Shown: one piece after another, positions 1-8,614 of the stretch
Layout: each line of letters opens with the position of its first letter
How positions within the stretch are numbered: position 1 is the first letter of the stretch
Source: JABJAG01 sp038137215
GTDB lineage: Bacteria; Pseudomonadota; Alphaproteobacteria; UBA6615
Direction: 5' to 3'
DNA length: 64,000 nt
NCBI GenBank assembly: GCA_038137215.1
Contig: JAYQBG010000014.1
Coordinates: 1 to 64,000, forward strand
The notes under the pieces: model-generated
Told to the model about the DNA's origin: nothing
What the model saw: only the letters and a program-made list of their open reading frames with translations
Database searches by the model: none
Made by a program: the position numbers and the translations under genes

Positions 1-70
1 AAACCCGCAGAATAATAGTGTTCTGAATTTCGTTCATTTTGGGGCGCATACATCAGTACCAAGAATTGGA

Positions 71-459
71 ATGCTGAAAGCTTTCATTCTGTCTCTGGCC
101 TTGGTCACGGTCGGCCAGCCTCGCTTGCCGAGACCGTTCGGCTGACAGAGCAGTCCGGACGCTGGGTGTGTCAGCCCGACTCTCCGGGCTGGCCGCAGAT
201 ACTGATCGATTTCACCGAAAAGGCTTATCGTCGCTGCGATCAAAACACCTGCGTTACCTATCCCCTTCGTGAAATTCGGTACGGCACGGACGATGACAGT
301 GCGGCCGTGTTGGTTCGGTTCGGTGAGCAGGGTCGCCCGATCACGGGTGAGTACGGTGGTGCCTACCAGGAGCATCTGGTCAGCGCCGGCATGACGACCC
401 GAACCACAGGAAACTGCTCGTATCGCGGTCACGGAGACATCTACGAGCCGCAAAAATGA
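71..459 (+). pseudogene. Small secreted protein, frameshifted near the signal peptide
   Basis: From the ATG at 71 the sequence encodes a signal-peptide-like start (MLKAFILSLALVTVGQ) that stops at once in its own frame. The next frame, open until 459, continues with ASLAETVRLTEQSG and a 97-residue body containing cysteines. Joined, the two halves give a secreted protein of about 128 residues with a plausible cleavage after ASLA. The switch is one base short in the region about 108-125. The second frame has no ATG; its first GTG is at 166. Its stop overlaps the ATG of the following VanZ-like gene (ATGA), so both belonged to one transcription unit. I do not recognise the family. It could be a real pseudogene or a single-base sequencing error. 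Confidence 0.45.
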
Positions 460-830
460 TCCGCCTGCCGCATCCGATTTTCGTACTGGGTTATGTCGTG
501 ATGCTGTCGGCTGTTGTTTTTCTGTCGGTGATCCCGGCGCCTGATCTTGACGCTCCGGAAGGATCTGACAAGGCCGCGCACCTGATTGCCTATGGCGCTG
601 TCGCTTTTAGTGCCGGGCTCGGTTTTGCGACATGGAAAACGCGGAGCGTGGCCGGTCTTGCGGCTGTGCTGGTAGGCGTGGCCCTCGAATTAGTTCAAGC
701 AGCCTGGTTTGACCGGAACGGCAGCGTCTGGGACGCCGTGGCCAACACACTTGGCGTGTCGCTGGGACTTGCTGGCGCTGGGCTTGTTTTGATGCTCGCC
801 GCTCGGTTTATCGGCACTCGAAACGCCTAG
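456..830 (+). CDS. VanZ-like family membrane protein
   Basis: This 124-residue protein has about four hydrophobic segments. It carries the VanZ-like pattern: DKAAHLIAYG after the first membrane segment, then an ELVQ motif and RNGSVWDAVANTLG before the last segment. VanZ-like proteins are small inner-membrane proteins; the founder gives low-level teicoplanin resistance, but the role of most members is unknown. The ATG overlaps the stop of the preceding frameshifted gene, which supports this start and co-transcription. Its 3' end overlaps the convergent MORN gene by four bases. Family assignment is good; function is not inferable. Confidence 0.8.
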   Translation: MIRLPHPIFVLGYVVMLSAVVFLSVIPAPDLDAPEGSDKAAHLIAYGAVAFSAGLGFATWKTRSVAGLAAVLVGVALELVQAAWFDRNGSVWDAVANTLGVSLGLAGAGLVLMLAARFIGTRNA

Positions 831-1228
831 TCATCCGCGCGCCAGCGACTGGCCTGCCAATCCCCGGTGATTTCACGGCCGTCGGCCAATATGTATGTCC
901 CCCGCCCATCGGGAATGCCGTCCCTGAACTCACCGACATAGCGGTTGCCGCTCGGATAGAAGGCGGTTCCGGTCCCGTTCATCCGTCCGTTGACGACCAT
1001 GCCCTCGTATCGCCCGTTGGGCGCGCCGTGCAGGAACCAGGATACCGTACCCGTTCTATGGGCCAGACCGCCCCGGCATTCCCCGGACCATGAAATGCTC
1101 TCTCCGGATCTCGGGTTGGGGTTTTGGACGACGCATCCGTTGCTCGGATCCGTAATCAGGGCATCCGCCGATATGGCGCAGGCTCCCAGCAACAAGGCGG
1201 AGAGCGGTAGTGAAAACCGTGATTTCAT
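827..1228 (-). CDS. Secreted MORN-repeat protein
   Basis: This 133-residue protein starts with a signal peptide (MKSRFSLPLSALLLGACA), possibly a lipobox ending in Cys17. The second half holds two to three MORN repeats: GRYEGMVVNGRMNGTG, then GNRYVGEFRDGIPDGRG, then a partial REITGDW. MORN repeats form beta-hairpins that bind partners or lipids, and secreted bacterial versions have no assigned activity. I chose the internal ATG at 1228 because the signal peptide begins there; an upstream ATG at 1285 would add an unlikely polar leader. It is convergent with the VanZ-like gene and shares four bases with it. Confidence 0.72.
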   Translation of the reverse strand: MKSRFSLPLSALLLGACAISADALITDPSNGCVVQNPNPRSGESISWSGECRGGLAHRTGTVSWFLHGAPNGRYEGMVVNGRMNGTGTAFYPSGNRYVGEFRDGIPDGRGTYILADGREITGDWQASRWRADD

Positions 1229-1323
1229 GATCCCAGAATGGTACGCGCCGAAATTCACGTCGATATTGTCCGACGGCGTAATCATTTGCAGTCAATTGCC
1301 GGGAACTGGCCTGAATGAACCGA

Positions 1324-2610
1324 TCAGGTGCCCGGTTCATCGGTGTCGGAAGATGGCGGTACATCTTCAATGCATCGGTAGATCAGGAGCGCGCCCACGA
1401 GTAGGATCGCCAGAACGCCGAAGCTCGTGGCATAGGCCCTGAACGGGCTTTGCCCCTGTGCATCGGCGGGGAACGCATCGATGATCAGGCCCGTACCGAC
1501 CTGCACCAGAAAAACGCCTCCCCAAACAAACATGTTGATGGCCGTGACCACACGTCCGACATAGCGGTCCGGAAAAAGACTTCGGGCATGGGCGAATATT
1601 GGCGAGGACAGCCCCGATGACAGGCCGAGCAGGATCATGGCGGCCGAGGCAATCACCAACGAGGTGTTACCGGCGATGGCGAGAACCGCAAACCACAATG
1701 CCATTGACAGCGCGCCGATGGTGACAATTCCGCGCCGGGTATCGAATATCCTGTCGAGCGGGCCGATGAAAATAGCGCTGAGCAGCCAGGACAACGAGAC
1801 CAGAAAGATGATGTTGCCGCGTTCCAGCAGGCCGGCGTCGAAGGTATCGTTCAGATAGGGACCAACCCAGAGTGCGCGGAAGGTCAGAAACGATCCGACA
1901 GTCATCGCCGAAATTGCCCCCAGCGCATAGAGCTTGGGCTCGCGAAAAACAACGCCCAGACCTCGCATGATCTGAAACAGGGATTCGGTGTCTCCTGGCG
2001 GAACCGGCATATCGGGCTTCCGGTCCTTGACCGTGAGCAACACCGCAAATGTCAGAAGCAGCGCAACAGCGGCGACGGTGGCAAGCGTGGCACGCCAGCC
2101 ATAGGCGTCGGTGGCTGCGGCAAAAGGCGTTGCCGAAAGCAACATCCCCGTTCCGCCGATGCCGACAGCCAGCGATGTGGCCGTGGCCAGGCGATCCCGG
2201 GGGGTCCAGCGTGAAATCAGCACGATGATGCCCATGAAGACTGGCGCAATGCCCCATCCCGTCACCAGCAAGGAGATGATCAGGCCCAGCGAGGTCGTGG
2301 AAAAGGCAAACCCGGCAACCCCGCATGCGGTCAGCAGCAGAAACGATGCAATCGTGAGACGCGGCCCGAAGCGATCCAGCAACACCCCGCTGGGCAACTG
2401 CATGATGGCGGATCCAAAGAACAAGGCCGCTGGAAGCGCGCTGAGTTGCCCGGCTGTCAGATCGAGTTCGGTCCGCAGGTCCGGCGCGATTACCGCAGGC
2501 ACTGAACGCAGGAACTGGCTCAGCACGAATGCCAGACCCAGGGCGGGCACCATGGCAAGAATCAGCCGCATATGGCCTGGGGGATTGCTGTTGTGCTCGG
2601 GAGAACCCAT
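1324..2610 (-). CDS. Major facilitator superfamily transporter
   Basis: This 428-residue integral membrane protein has about twelve hydrophobic segments in the 6+6 MFS arrangement. The conserved loop between segments 2 and 3 is visible as GVLLDRFGPRLT, and a related loop in the second half reads GPLDRIFDTRRG. The profile resembles nitrate/nitrite or hexuronate-type MFS members, but the substrate cannot be read from sequence. Possible starts are ATG 2610 and ATG 2571; the first membrane segment begins shortly after the latter. A perfect inverted repeat lies just upstream of 2610 and may be an operator. The gene stands alone. Confidence 0.8.
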   Translation of the reverse strand: MGSPEHNSNPPGHMRLILAMVPALGLAFVLSQFLRSVPAVIAPDLRTELDLTAGQLSALPAALFFGSAIMQLPSGVLLDRFGPRLTIASFLLLTACGVAGFAFSTTSLGLIISLLVTGWGIAPVFMGIIVLISRWTPRDRLATATSLAVGIGGTGMLLSATPFAAATDAYGWRATLATVAAVALLLTFAVLLTVKDRKPDMPVPPGDTESLFQIMRGLGVVFREPKLYALGAISAMTVGSFLTFRALWVGPYLNDTFDAGLLERGNIIFLVSLSWLLSAIFIGPLDRIFDTRRGIVTIGALSMALWFAVLAIAGNTSLVIASAAMILLGLSSGLSSPIFAHARSLFPDRYVGRVVTAINMFVWGGVFLVQVGTGLIIDAFPADAQGQSPFRAYATSFGVLAILLVGALLIYRCIEDVPPSSDTDEPGT

Positions 2611-2620
2611 GAACGAAAAC

Positions 2621-2644
2621 GGACCGTCAGTGGAATGACGGTCC
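2621..2644. promoter_or_regulatory. Inverted repeat upstream of the MFS gene
   Basis: GGACCGTC (2621-2628) and GACGGTCC (2637-2644) form a perfect 8-bp inverted repeat with an 8-base loop. It sits 11 bases upstream of the ATG at 2610, where it could be a repressor operator or a 5' leader hairpin. No regulator gene is adjacent. Confidence 0.4.
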
Positions 2645-2720
2645 GGGTATCGCATGCGCAATCCGTCTCCACAAAGCACACAATCGAGGTGCTGCGAAGC
2701 GGAACGTCAGAACGGCAGGG

Positions 2721-2882
2721 CTATTCCTGGCGCGGTTCGGTTTCAGGCGGTGTGTCCTCGAGCGGAACTCCGGCCTCTTCGGCCTTCCGCGCCTTCTTGG
2801 CTTCGGCCTTGGCGGCCTTCTTTTCGGCCTTCTGGATCTCGCGCTGACGTTTTTCGAAGTTGTAGTTCGTCTTACGGGCCAT
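2721..2882 (-). CDS. Small charged protein, 53 residues
   Basis: An open frame of 53 codons begins MARKTNYNFEKRQRE, continues with a Lys/Ala/Glu-rich stretch (KAEKKAAKAEAKKARKAEE) and ends in an acidic Pro tail. A textbook Shine-Dalgarno AGGAGG sits 8 bases before the ATG, which is the main reason for calling it. The middle should form a charged helix. It lies directly downstream of the DEAD-box helicase gene on the same strand (59 bases apart), so the two may be co-transcribed, and an RNA- or ribosome-associated role is possible. I do not recognise a named family. Confidence 0.7.
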   Translation of the reverse strand: MARKTNYNFEKRQREIQKAEKKAAKAEAKKARKAEEAGVPLEDTPPETEPRQE

Positions 2883-2941
2883 GAACTCGGCCTCCTGTGG
2901 TGCGACCGCCCGCCGTGATATCCGGCGGGCCGGTTCGTTGA

Positions 2942-4240
2942 CTACGCCGCGCGACGCGAGGTGTTGCGGCGGCGCGGACGTCGGCTCTTGCCCGGGCGAC
3001 CGCCCTGCCCGTGGGCCTTCACATGCCCTCCGCGATTACCCTGTCGGCCTCCGCCACCCTGTCCCTGACGGTTCTGACCGCCCTGTTTGGGGCGTGCGTT
3101 GCCTTCGGGGCGTTCGCCACTTTCCACCGGAATGGTGTTTCCGATCAGCCGCTCAATGTCTTTGAGCAGTCCGGCTTCCTCGGTCGCACACAATGACAAT
3201 GCGGCGCCATCAGCGCCTGCCCGTGCGGTCCGTCCGATCCGGTGCACATAGCTTTCAGCATCAACCGGCATCTCAAAGTTGATCACATGCGTCACGCCCG
3301 GGACATCGATCCCGCGTGCGGCAATGTCGGTCGCCACCAGAACACGCACCTTGCCGTCCCGGAAGGCCGACAATGCACGCTGGCGCGCACCCTGAGACTT
3401 GTTGCCGTGAATCGCATCCGCACCGATTCCGGAACGTTCGAGGCGTTCGGCCACGCGATTGGCACGGTGCTTGGTCCGCGTGAAGACAATCACACGTTCC
3501 ATGGACTTGTCGCCAAGAAGATTGGTCAGGAGATCGAGCTTCTTGGCCGGTTCGACAAAGTGAATGCCCTGGCGGATGGTCTCGAGGGCCACCGCCTTGG
3601 GTGCGATGTCGACCCGGACCGGATCGTCGAGAATTTCCTCCGACAATTTCGCAATTTCGGTCGGCATCGTGGCCGAGAAAAGCTGTGTCTGCCGGTCTGT
3701 GGGAAGTTCCGAAATGATTTTCCGCACATCGCGGATGAAACCCATGTCGAGCATGCGATCGGCTTCATCAAGGACGAAGTGTTCGATCTCGTCGAGAACC
3801 ACATGCCCCTGCTCCATCAGGTCGAGCAGGCGCCCTGGCGTGGCGATGATAATATCCACGCCGCGGCGGAGATTTTTCGTCTGGGCATGCTGGGAGACGC
3901 CGCCAAAGATCACCGCCTGCCGCAGGGCAAGCTGCCGACCATAGGCGTGAAACTCGTCACCGATCTGGATCGCCAGTTCACGGGTTGGCGCGAGAATAAG
4001 CGCACGGGGGTCGCGGTATTTACTACGAGCCTGAACCTTGTTGAGTTCGTGCAGGATCGGCAGCGCAAAGGCGCCGGTTTTGCCGGTGCCGGTCTGGGCG
4101 ATGCCAAGAAGGTCTTCGCCATCGAGAATTTCGGGAATTGCCTGCGCCTGAATCGGCGTGGGCATGACGTGCTCGCGATTTTGCAAAGCACGGAGGATCG
4201 GCTCGGCCAGGCCGAGATCCGCAAAGGTACTGTCAGTCAC
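2942..4240 (-). CDS. DEAD-box ATP-dependent RNA helicase, RhlE-like
   Basis: This 432-residue helicase unwinds RNA duplexes using ATP, probably in ribosome assembly or RNA decay. Motifs in order: Q-motif region (PTPIQAQAIP), motif I AQTGTGKTGA, Ia PTREL, II DEAD within VLDEADRML, III SAT, V ATDIAARGIDV, VI HRIGRTAR. The C-terminal tail is a low-complexity Gly/Gln/Arg stretch ending in basic residues, typical of RhlE-type RNA-binding tails. I chose GTG 4240 (MTDSTFADLGL) because family homology begins there, with AAGGA upstream; the frame is open further upstream to an ATG at 4408, but that extension looks like leader. RhlE, CsdA and RhlB are hard to separate by eye. Confidence 0.9.
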   Translation of the reverse strand: MTDSTFADLGLAEPILRALQNREHVMPTPIQAQAIPEILDGEDLLGIAQTGTGKTGAFALPILHELNKVQARSKYRDPRALILAPTRELAIQIGDEFHAYGRQLALRQAVIFGGVSQHAQTKNLRRGVDIIIATPGRLLDLMEQGHVVLDEIEHFVLDEADRMLDMGFIRDVRKIISELPTDRQTQLFSATMPTEIAKLSEEILDDPVRVDIAPKAVALETIRQGIHFVEPAKKLDLLTNLLGDKSMERVIVFTRTKHRANRVAERLERSGIGADAIHGNKSQGARQRALSAFRDGKVRVLVATDIAARGIDVPGVTHVINFEMPVDAESYVHRIGRTARAGADGAALSLCATEEAGLLKDIERLIGNTIPVESGERPEGNARPKQGGQNRQGQGGGGRQGNRGGHVKAHGQGGRPGKSRRPRRRNTSRRAA

Positions 4241-4492
4241 TAAAAGGTAATCCTTACACGCCGGCTGCGGGGTGGAATTCTTGTTGTTGGGGCCACCCGG
4301 CCTCGGCGTTCGCCCTGTTCCGGGCGCGGCCGGTGCGGGCTGATTCTTGATTATTGTTCCCAGGATATGCGTCGCAAATAAACAACGCTTCGCGCAATCG
4401 CAGGACAATCAATGGGAGACAAATGAGCGCTTGCGAGAGATTTGTCAAGAAAATCAGAAATTTAGGTGGCCAGGGCGGCGTGGCCGGGCGCG

Positions 4493-5347
4493 TTATCGGA
4501 ACAAAATCACCGGGATCTTGCAAAGCCGTACCATCTCGCTGGTGGTGGACCCGATGATCATGCGGCGCATGCGGGTGTGGCCGTAAGCCCCCATGACGAG
4601 CAGATCGATGTTCTGCGACTCGACCGCCTGAGAGATCACTGCTTCCGGCTGTCCGGGACGAATTTCCGCATCCACCTCAAAACTGCCCGCCTCCAGCATC
4701 GTGCGGGCATTTTCGAGATCATTCCGGTTTTCCGCCCGGTCCGCGCCAACCATCAGCAGCTTGCACTTCAGCCCGGAAAACAGCGGGCTGCGCGCCGCGT
4801 AGTCCACCGCCTTCTGGGTACTGGTGCCGCCGTCAAAGGCGATCAAGAAGCTTTCGATCGGCTTGAAGGCGCGCGAGGTGACCAATACGGGCTTGGTGCT
4901 GGATCGAACGATGCGTTCGAGGTTCGAACCCAGGTGCAGCTTGGCGAAGTCTGCGGCTTCCCCGCGTTTTCCCACGACCACGATGTCAGCATCGGTTTCG
5001 TGTTCTGCCACGGTTTCCACGATATCCTCGATCCGCAAACGCACGCTGACTTTCGTCGCACCATGCTCGAGCAGGCGTTCGCGGGCATCGTCAAGAATGG
5101 CGCGTCCGATCTTCTGAGCCAGTTGGGCACGCTGCGCATCGAGTTCGCTCAACTCGTTGAGCAAGGCTGTACGGGCGCCTAGCGTGATATTCCCGCTCAG
5201 ATTCGGTTTGACTGCCGTGACTTCGCGACGTCCGAGGACATGGATGAGTTCGACTTCGGCACCGGTTTTTTGCGCGATCCAGGCCGCATGATCGCAAACG
5301 CTTTGTGAATAGATCGATCCATCGACCAGTACGACGAGCTTGTTCAT
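4493..5347 (-). CDS. Tandem-domain universal stress protein (UspA family)
   Basis: This 284-residue protein has two Usp domains, about residues 1-140 and 150-284. Each ends in the ATP-loop pattern G-2X-G-9X-G-S/T: VVGKRGEAADFAKLHLGS in domain 1 and VMGAYGHTRMRRMIIGST in domain 2. Both look intact, so nucleotide binding is likely. The gene begins 11 bases after the stop of the SulP transporter, so the two form an operon. Usp proteins are cytoplasmic stress or energy sensors, and pairing with SulP carriers suggests they modulate anion or bicarbonate uptake, but that is inference. Confidence 0.9.
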   Translation of the reverse strand: MNKLVVLVDGSIYSQSVCDHAAWIAQKTGAEVELIHVLGRREVTAVKPNLSGNITLGARTALLNELSELDAQRAQLAQKIGRAILDDARERLLEHGATKVSVRLRIEDIVETVAEHETDADIVVVGKRGEAADFAKLHLGSNLERIVRSSTKPVLVTSRAFKPIESFLIAFDGGTSTQKAVDYAARSPLFSGLKCKLLMVGADRAENRNDLENARTMLEAGSFEVDAEIRPGQPEAVISQAVESQNIDLLVMGAYGHTRMRRMIIGSTTSEMVRLCKIPVILFR

Positions 5348-5358
5348 CGCTTTTCCCC

Positions 5359-6843
5359 CTAGTGCCCGAGCAGTTGGTTGAGCGCGCCGGGCCGGTCGTG
5401 GATGGCGAGTTCATCAACAATGGTTTCACTGGCCTTGTTCAGACCGACAATGTCCACCGTGGCGCCTTCGCGGCGGAACTTCAGGACAATCATGTCCAGC
5501 GCAGCCACGCTGGAGATATCCCATATATGCGCTTGGCTCACGTCAATCACCACGCGCTCCAGGACCTCCCGGAAGTCGAAGGCGGCGTTGAATGCATCCG
5601 CAGACGCAAAGAAAACCTGACCTTCCACCACATAAGTCCGTTCCCGACCGTCATCCGACAGGCGCGATGTCACGCGGAAAATCTGCGCGATCTTGCCGGT
5701 AAAGAAAATGCCCGACAGCAGTACGCCCACCAGAACGCCGATGGCCAGGTTGTGGGTGAACACGACACAAACCACCGTGGCCAGCATCACGATGGACGAG
5801 CTGCGCGGGTGGTCCCGCAAGTTCCGGATGGACGACCAGCTGAATGTCCCGATGGACACCATGATCATGATGGCGACCAGGGCGGCCATGGGTATCTGCT
5901 TCACCCAATCGCCCAGAACGACAATCAGAAACAGCAAGACCACACCCGCAGTGAATGTCGACAGGCGTCCGCGCCCGCCCGATTTCACGTTGATCATGGA
6001 TTGTCCGATCATCGCGCATCCTGCCATGCCGCCAATGAAACCTGTTGCGGTGTTCGAGAGCCCCTGCCCGATGCACTCCTGGTTCTTGTCACTGGGCGTA
6101 TCGGTCAGATCGTCAACAATGGACGCGGTCATCAGAGATTCGAGGAGCCCCACCGCCGCCACCGCGGCCGAATACGGCAGAATGATCATCAGGGTTTCGA
6201 GATTGAGCGGAATGCCCGGTAGCAGGAACACCGGCAAGGTCGCCGGTAACTCCCCCATATCGCCGACGATCCGGATATCCAGACCAAATCCGATGGCAAC
6301 GGCGGTCAATGCCAAGATGCAGATCAAAGGTGATGGCACGCCCCGGGTCACATAGGGAAACAGGTAAATGATCGCGAGGCCGGCAGCGACCATCACATAG
6401 GTCAGCCACGGTACACCGATCAGCTCGGGTAACTGCGCCATGAATATCAGGATCGCGAGCGCATTCACGAATCCGGTCATCACCGAGCGGGAGACGAACC
6501 GCATGACGTAGCCCAGTTTCAGGAAGCCGGCGGCGATCTGCATCACACCGGCGAGCACGGTCGCGGCCAGCAGGTATTCGAGCCCGTGATCGCGGACCAA
6601 TGTGACCATGAGTACAGCGGTGGCTGCGGTCGCTGCCGAAATCATGCCGGGTCGGCCGCCGGTGAAGGCGCAAATCACCGCGATCGAAAAGGACGCGAAC
6701 AGGCCGACCTTCGGATCCACCCCGGCGATGATGGAAAAGGCAATCGCCTCGGGAATGAGTGCAAGGGCCACAACCAGCCCGGACAGAAGATCGCCGCGGA
6801 TATTGCCGAACCATTGTTCGCGATAGGCACTGAAAGAGATCAT
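5359..6843 (-). CDS. SulP family anion transporter with STAS domain
   Basis: This 494-residue protein has about eleven membrane segments (residues about 15-385) and a C-terminal cytoplasmic STAS domain (about 400-490). The SulP signature ALALIPEAIAFSIIAGVDP lies in the first segments. The STAS domain contains the WDISSVAALD loop that resembles the phosphorylatable site of anti-sigma antagonists. SulP carriers move sulfate, bicarbonate or dicarboxylates, and the marine BicA bicarbonate transporter belongs here. The substrate cannot be decided from sequence. I chose ATG 6843 (MISFSAYREQWFG) because homology starts there; ATG 6873 is an alternative. First gene of a two-gene operon with the Usp. 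Confidence 0.9.
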   Translation of the reverse strand: MISFSAYREQWFGNIRGDLLSGLVVALALIPEAIAFSIIAGVDPKVGLFASFSIAVICAFTGGRPGMISAATAATAVLMVTLVRDHGLEYLLAATVLAGVMQIAAGFLKLGYVMRFVSRSVMTGFVNALAILIFMAQLPELIGVPWLTYVMVAAGLAIIYLFPYVTRGVPSPLICILALTAVAIGFGLDIRIVGDMGELPATLPVFLLPGIPLNLETLMIILPYSAAVAAVGLLESLMTASIVDDLTDTPSDKNQECIGQGLSNTATGFIGGMAGCAMIGQSMINVKSGGRGRLSTFTAGVVLLFLIVVLGDWVKQIPMAALVAIMIMVSIGTFSWSSIRNLRDHPRSSSIVMLATVVCVVFTHNLAIGVLVGVLLSGIFFTGKIAQIFRVTSRLSDDGRERTYVVEGQVFFASADAFNAAFDFREVLERVVIDVSQAHIWDISSVAALDMIVLKFRREGATVDIVGLNKASETIVDELAIHDRPGALNQLLGH

Positions 6844-7084
6844 GTCGAAACCAAAAAGATCGTGGGCGCACACGCATTCGTTCGCGCGTGCGCTGAAAGA
6901 AGCTGGGGCTGGGGTTGGATATCCGGCGTATCTGGACCTTGCAGCCGTCCGATTTCATCCGGACCCGGTGGCGTTAGATGTTCTTAGGCGATAGCGATGC
7001 TGCAGCGCAACATCAAGAGTGCCGCACCAACGCCTCGAATCGCGATATCAACGGAACATTCAACACGATGCCGGATCGATCATT

Positions 7085-7980
7085 ATGAATGAAGACGAAC
7101 GCGCGCTTGCCGAAATGGCCCGGGAACGGGATTTCTGGAAAGCCAAGTTCGATGAGCTGCGACCGCTCACCACCCTCCTCGATCAGGCGCTCAATCAGGT
7201 CACCCGACAATTTGTCGAACCGGGTTTTGCGTATGTGGATCCCGAGCTTTGCGTTCCGCAAGCGCTGCGGGATCGGTTCACGATGAACGGACAAGCCGAA
7301 ATCGTGGACTGGGTTGATTTCTATCCCGACAAGAACCGGGGCTTGCCGGCATGGCTGCCCCGTTATCACACCCAGACACCACGGTATTTCGGCCACGAGT
7401 ACGTGGACGGGCTGATCAACGATGCCAGAGCCCGCGCAACCAAATACTACGGCATCGTGGATACCTGGCTTTACGAATTGCTGGACGCCTTCCCGGTCGA
7501 AGGGTAATCCGTCGCGATCATGAGCTCCCTCTTCCCGTGGTATGAGGCCATCACGACGGCATTTGGCGGAACGCCCCATACCTTCGAATCCAACTCGATC
7601 TACAGCGATCACCCCCTCATCCAGGCGATCAAACCCCAGGATTTCGAGATCGGCAGCCGGACATTCGATGCCGCAATATCGATCTCGTCGTTCGAACACA
7701 ACGGTCTGGGCTTTTATGGCGATCCCATCGATCCCGACGGTGACCTGAAGGCCATGGCCAGAATGCGAAGATCGTGAAACCGGGCGGGCTGATGTATTTC
7801 TGTGTTCCGGTCGGCCGGGACAGCATTGTCTGGCCGATGCGCCGGAACTACGGCCGGATCCGCTTCCCGATGATGACCGAGGGCTGGCAGGTGCGCGATT
7901 CACGTGGCCATGACGACAGCCATTTCGACGTCCCGTTCGGCGGACACAATTCGGTCTGGGTGCTCGAGAACTCCGAATAG
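7085..7980 (+). pseudogene. DUF268-family gene with one nonsense codon and one frameshift
   Basis: Three colinear pieces match a single protein. Piece 1 (MNEDERALAEMARER to DAFPVEG) stops at TAA 7505-7507. The same frame resumes at once with SVAIMSSLFPWYEAI, so this is an in-frame stop where a lysine (GKSVAI) would be expected. Piece 2 runs to about 7770 (SSFEHNGLGFYGDP), then a one-base shift moves the frame to VKPGGLMYFCVPVGRD and on to the end at 7980. The SSFEH and KPGG blocks are typical of DUF268, a methyltransferase-like family of unknown function. Shine-Dalgarno signal upstream is weak. With two lesions, the gene is very probably dead. Confidence 0.7.
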
Positions 7981-7997
7981 ATCGCCTGCAGCCGGGC

Positions 7998-8396
7998 CTA
8001 CTGGCTTTCGACGGGCGGAGTTTCGGCGACGGACTCCCGGAACATCTGCATCATCCGGTCAATCATCTGAAGCGCACGCTCGCGTTCTTCAGCATCCTGC
8101 TCTGCCGCAGCAGCGAGTTCGGCCGCTTCCCGCGCCTGGAGTTCCTCGTAGGTCGTCTCCGGTGTCCGGGCGACCGCCGTACTTGTCGAACAGACCATGG
8201 TGTCCTGTTCGAGGGTGCAGACAGAAATTTCGCCCGTCATGCGGTAGAGCCGCCAGACGCGGTTTTCCGTAGCTTTCATGAACTCGTAAACCGGCTCGGC
8301 CGTTTGTGTTTGTGCCGAAGTTCCGCTGATCGGTGCAATAGTGCCGACAAGCAAGAACATCGCCCCGGCGATCGCAGAGAATGGTCGGTTCATCAT
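7998..8396 (-). CDS. Secreted hypothetical protein
   Basis: This 132-residue protein has a signal peptide (MNRPFSAIAGAMFLLVGT to about residue 29), a short central part with two cysteines (VCTLEQDTMVC), and a C-terminal Glu/Ala-rich helix likely to form a coiled coil (EERERALQMIDRMMQMF). Two adjacent ATGs at 8396 and 8393 follow AAAGGG. The reading frame stays open upstream through the tRNA-Lys, but that extension is only the tRNA read as protein. It is convergent with the DUF268 remnant. No family recognised; likely periplasmic. Confidence 0.65.
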   Translation of the reverse strand: MMNRPFSAIAGAMFLLVGTIAPISGTSAQTQTAEPVYEFMKATENRVWRLYRMTGEISVCTLEQDTMVCSTSTAVARTPETTYEELQAREAAELAAAAEQDAEERERALQMIDRMMQMFRESVAETPPVESQ

Positions 8397-8458
8397 GGTT
8401 ATGCCCTTTGACACGCGTGAAGACGCGACCAGTCTCGGACGATGATGTGGCGAAAGAA

Positions 8459-8534
8459 TGGTGGGCACTGTAGGATTCGAACCTACGACCGTTCGATTAA
8501 AAGTCGAATGCTCTACCAACTGAGCTAAGTGCCC
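8459..8534 (-). tRNA. tRNA-Lys (anticodon TTT)
   Basis: The minus strand reads a cloverleaf with acceptor GGGCACT pairing AGTGCCC, D-arm TTAGCTCAGTTGGTAGAGC, anticodon loop CTTTTAA giving TTT, and T-arm GTAGGTTCGAATCCTAC. The terminal CCA is encoded (8459-8461). All stems pair. It lies between the cyclophilin gene and a secreted hypothetical gene. Confidence 0.96.
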
Positions 8535-8614
8535 ACTCAAGGCATTACAGGAATGCGGGCGGACATTAGAAATCTGCGCGCACCGGGTCAACGGGACAAA
8601 CGTTCGCAGCGAAA

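Noticed and set aside
3242..4243. 333-codon plus-strand frame
   Set aside because: Antisense to the DEAD-box helicase; no family signal, typical GC-rich shadow.
8459..8591. Protein-coding extension reading GHLAQLVEHSTFNRT
   Set aside because: This is the tRNA-Lys read as protein, a known false motif.
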